A stretch of DNA of 64,000 nt from Strix aluco (taxonomy: Eukaryota > Chordata > Aves > Strigiformes > Strigidae). The notes beneath the pieces were generated by a model. That model had not been told where the DNA came from and searched no databases. It worked only from the letters and a program-made list of their open reading frames with translations. Positions 61,602 to 64,000 of this stretch are shown here, piece by piece. A program made the position numbers and the translations under genes. The stretch spans positions 79,287,937 through 79,351,936 of the forward strand of contig NC_133932.1 of the NCBI RefSeq assembly GCF_031877795.1, in the 5' to 3' direction. The first letter of the stretch is position 1; each line of letters begins with the position of its first letter.

Positions 61602-61711
61602 TAGAATAGAATAGAATAGAATAGAATAGAATAGAATAGAATAGAATAGAATAGAATAGAATAGAATAGAATAGAATAGAATAGAATAGAATAGAATAGA
61701 ATAGAATAGAA
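61602..61711. repeat. (TAGAA)n pentanucleotide microsatellite
   Basis: About 22 near-perfect tandem TAGAA units, or (ATTCT)n on the other strand. It abuts the 3' end of a minus-strand CR1 copy and probably expanded from that element's tail. Confidence 0.97.
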
Positions 61712-62240
61712 AGAATATTATATTTAAGTTGGAAGACACCTACAATGATCACCTAGTCCAACTGCTTGACTAACAAGAGTTAAAACATGCTATTAAGGGC
61801 ATTATCCAAATGCCTCTTAAACACTGACAGGCTTCGGGGATTGACTGCCTCTCTACGAAGCCTGTTTCAGTGTTTGACCACCCTATTGGTAAAGAAATGT
61901 TTCCTAATATCCAGCCTAAACCTCCCCTGTGCTTTGAACCATTCCCACACATCCTATCACTGGATACAGTGAGACGAGATCAGCACCTCCCTCTCCATTC
62001 TCCACCTCAGGAAGCTGTAGAGAGCAATGAGGTCACCCCTCAGCCTCCTTTTCTCCAAACTAGACAAGCCCAAAGTCCTCAGCTGCACCTCACAGGACAT
62101 TCCTTCCGGCCCTTTCACCAGATTTGTTGCCCTCCTCTGGACGCATTCAAGGACCTTCACATACCCACTGTCTGCAGTGCCCATCTTGTTTCCCTTCTTT
62201 TGTATCCCTTTCTGTACTTGGCAGATCTCTCCATGAGGCA
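61712..62240 (-). mobile_element. Older CR1 LINE 3' end fragment
   Basis: A minus-strand copy. Broken frames give [40 protein letters not shown] and LYSFLRW. The 3' end reads GACTAGGTGATCATTGTAGG on the element strand, characteristic of an older CR1 subfamily. It is 5'-truncated and interrupted by stops. Confidence 0.85.
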
Positions 62241-64000
62241 TCTGTTTGGTGTTTAGTTACTGCAGGCTCCCTGTTTATTCAAAGAAGAGCAGTAGCTGCC
62301 ATCCAAGGGCAGTTCAGTTCAGTTCACCTGGCTCTGGGATTATCCCAGGGAGTTCCTCTCTTCCTCTTTCTGTTGGTGAAGCCCAGGATGATGGGATTTC
62401 TAGTGCAGTCACACCATTTAGGTGAAATGGGTCTAGATCCTCTGCCACATTGCATGGGAGCTGAGAGAGGGAGGGCTGCTTTCCTCCCTGCTTGCTGGTG
62501 CTATTGACAGCTCTGTGTCTTGAAGAGTTGGTGGACTGGGAAACCTTGAGTGTGAGGGATTTGGCAAGGTCCTCACTCTGGCTGGGTAGTTGCCGACTGA
62601 AGTCATGTATGCTTGTCTCTGTGCTAGAAATTACAGAAATCCTGCAGAGTTCCAGAATTCACAGTGTTGCGGAAATCAGACTTCGCATAGAGCGCACAGA
62701 GTCTGTTGCTGGTGCTTGTCTCTGTATGAAATGCTGCAGAGGAGCCTGTTTGGACATCGATTTGAGTAGTAGTCCGGTAAAGTTACCTCTGTGGAAATAA
62801 TCAGATTAAATGCTAAGAATTCTGCCTGCACGACAGTAGTTTTTGATGTCACTTTCTGGAAAGGGAGAAAAATGTCCTGCTAAGCAGGCCCTTCTGTATT
62901 CTCTGTGGACTGAGATGCGGTAATTGTGGTTGCATGCTAAGGACCTTTTGCAAAAGTCTCCTCTCCCTTCTTCTTTCAATGAAGCTGGTTTTCTTCCTGT
63001 GAAGCAGGTCACCTGGAAGAAGCACATCATGGAAGCAAATAAATTTGGTGTCTAGTGCATGGCTGGGAAAAGGACAAGAAGAAGAGAAGTCACTAATAAA
63101 TCAACTCTGTCCTTACCCTTTCTATATATCTGCATGAAATGAAAGGTTTTGAGTCATAAAGATACTTCCCTCTCTGGCATCTAAGCCATGAATAGGGGAA
63201 AAAGATGCTCTCTCAGTTTTCAGGGACCATAGGACCCTTTTCAGTGGTGGAAAAAACATTGCCATCCCCATTGCCATGCCCCCCATTCTTAAATCCTCTG
63301 AGAAAGAAGCAGCAACCCAGAGGATATCGCATGAGGTACCAACATGCTGCTGTATCAGCAACAGCTAACCAGAATAAAGAACTCTCTGCCTGCATGTAAG
63401 GCTTGTTCATGGCGGGGTGTGCTTACCTTTGCCATTTACTCAGTGCAGGCAGATCCCACAGAAGAATGAATAGGACCAGACAAACATATATTTCTTACAG
63501 AAAGGTATGTATCTTTTACATACATCAGCCGTGCCAAGCTGTCCTCTTCTGCCAATATGTTATTATTGCACGAGCTGATCTGAGAGGTAGATTTCTCTTT
63601 TCTTTCTTTTGCCTTCACCTGTCTTCGTATGTAACACTGCATGGGTGTATATCCATTCTTTCAGGTCTCTGATTTGTGAGATTTTCTCTTCCATTTAGAA
63701 GAATAGTACTAACTTAAGACTGCCTTCTCATTGGCAACTTTGAAAAATACCTTGTTATAAGAATTTTTTTGGCCCACGCAGTAAGTAGCAAGAAGAGGTA
63801 TTACTCTGTCTATGAAATACACTATATCCCATCATATTCCTTATAATTTTATAATTATTCTCAGATATCAAATTCTACATAAAATATTTTTTCTTTAGTG
63901 TCACTTTGCTGTGTTGCATAAGTGTAACACCAGTCAAGTTTATGAGAAACTGTGATACTGAATTATATTTTCTAAAGAATTCCTAGTAAAAATATTAGGA
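62241..64000. other. Intergenic, no gene seen
   Basis: No coding frame with family resemblance. The sequence is somewhat less AT-rich to about 62800, then AT-rich to the window end. Confidence 0.55.

Noticed and set aside
61549..61752. 67-codon frame with repeated FYSIL units as a repeat protein
   Set aside because: It is the translation of the (TAGAA)n microsatellite.
1..64000. CRISPR array, operon, phage or other prokaryotic-type system
   Set aside because: No regularly spaced repeats, no compact gene strings; the only gene is intron-rich and vertebrate.

Overview
This is vertebrate nuclear DNA, most likely from a bird. The single protein gene I can support is split into many short exons with GT-AG introns. 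It starts in a CpG island, and the surrounding AT-rich sequence carries at least five CR1 LINE fragments, the dominant retroposon of birds (also present in crocodilians and turtles). There is no sign of bacterial gene organisation.

The gene is IPO5 (importin-5, also RanBP5 or karyopherin beta-3), on the minus strand. The start codon is at 47119-47117 and the stop codon at 2324-2322. I placed all 26 coding exons by matching each translated block to the importin-5 protein and requiring splice sites and phases to agree. They sum to 3297 bp, or 1098 residues plus stop, one residue more than the 1097 I recall for human IPO5. The gene looks complete and intact. It encodes a HEAT-repeat nuclear import receptor that releases cargo on binding RanGTP.

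Layout: 1-2321 is the 3' UTR and downstream flank, with several candidate poly(A) signals. 2322-47119 holds the exons and introns; intron 21 and intron 1 contain CR1 copies, intron 2 a cluster of ancient tRNA-derived SINE relics, and intron 6 a possible LTR relic. About 46205-47760 is the CpG-island promoter, with five CCAAT boxes in one orientation and two CRE-like sites. 47760-64000 is intergenic upstream flank with an endogenous-retrovirus LTR relic near 53.5-53.95 kb, two more CR1 copies, and a (TAGAA)n microsatellite attached to a CR1 3' end. I see no protein gene there.

The most notable feature is intron 18. It has AT-AC ends, a near-consensus U12 donor and a perfect U12 branch-site match, so it should be removed by the minor spliceosome. 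Intron 12, only 93 bp, uses a GC donor. I found no undescribed multi-gene system; the window is mostly one conserved gene plus repeats.
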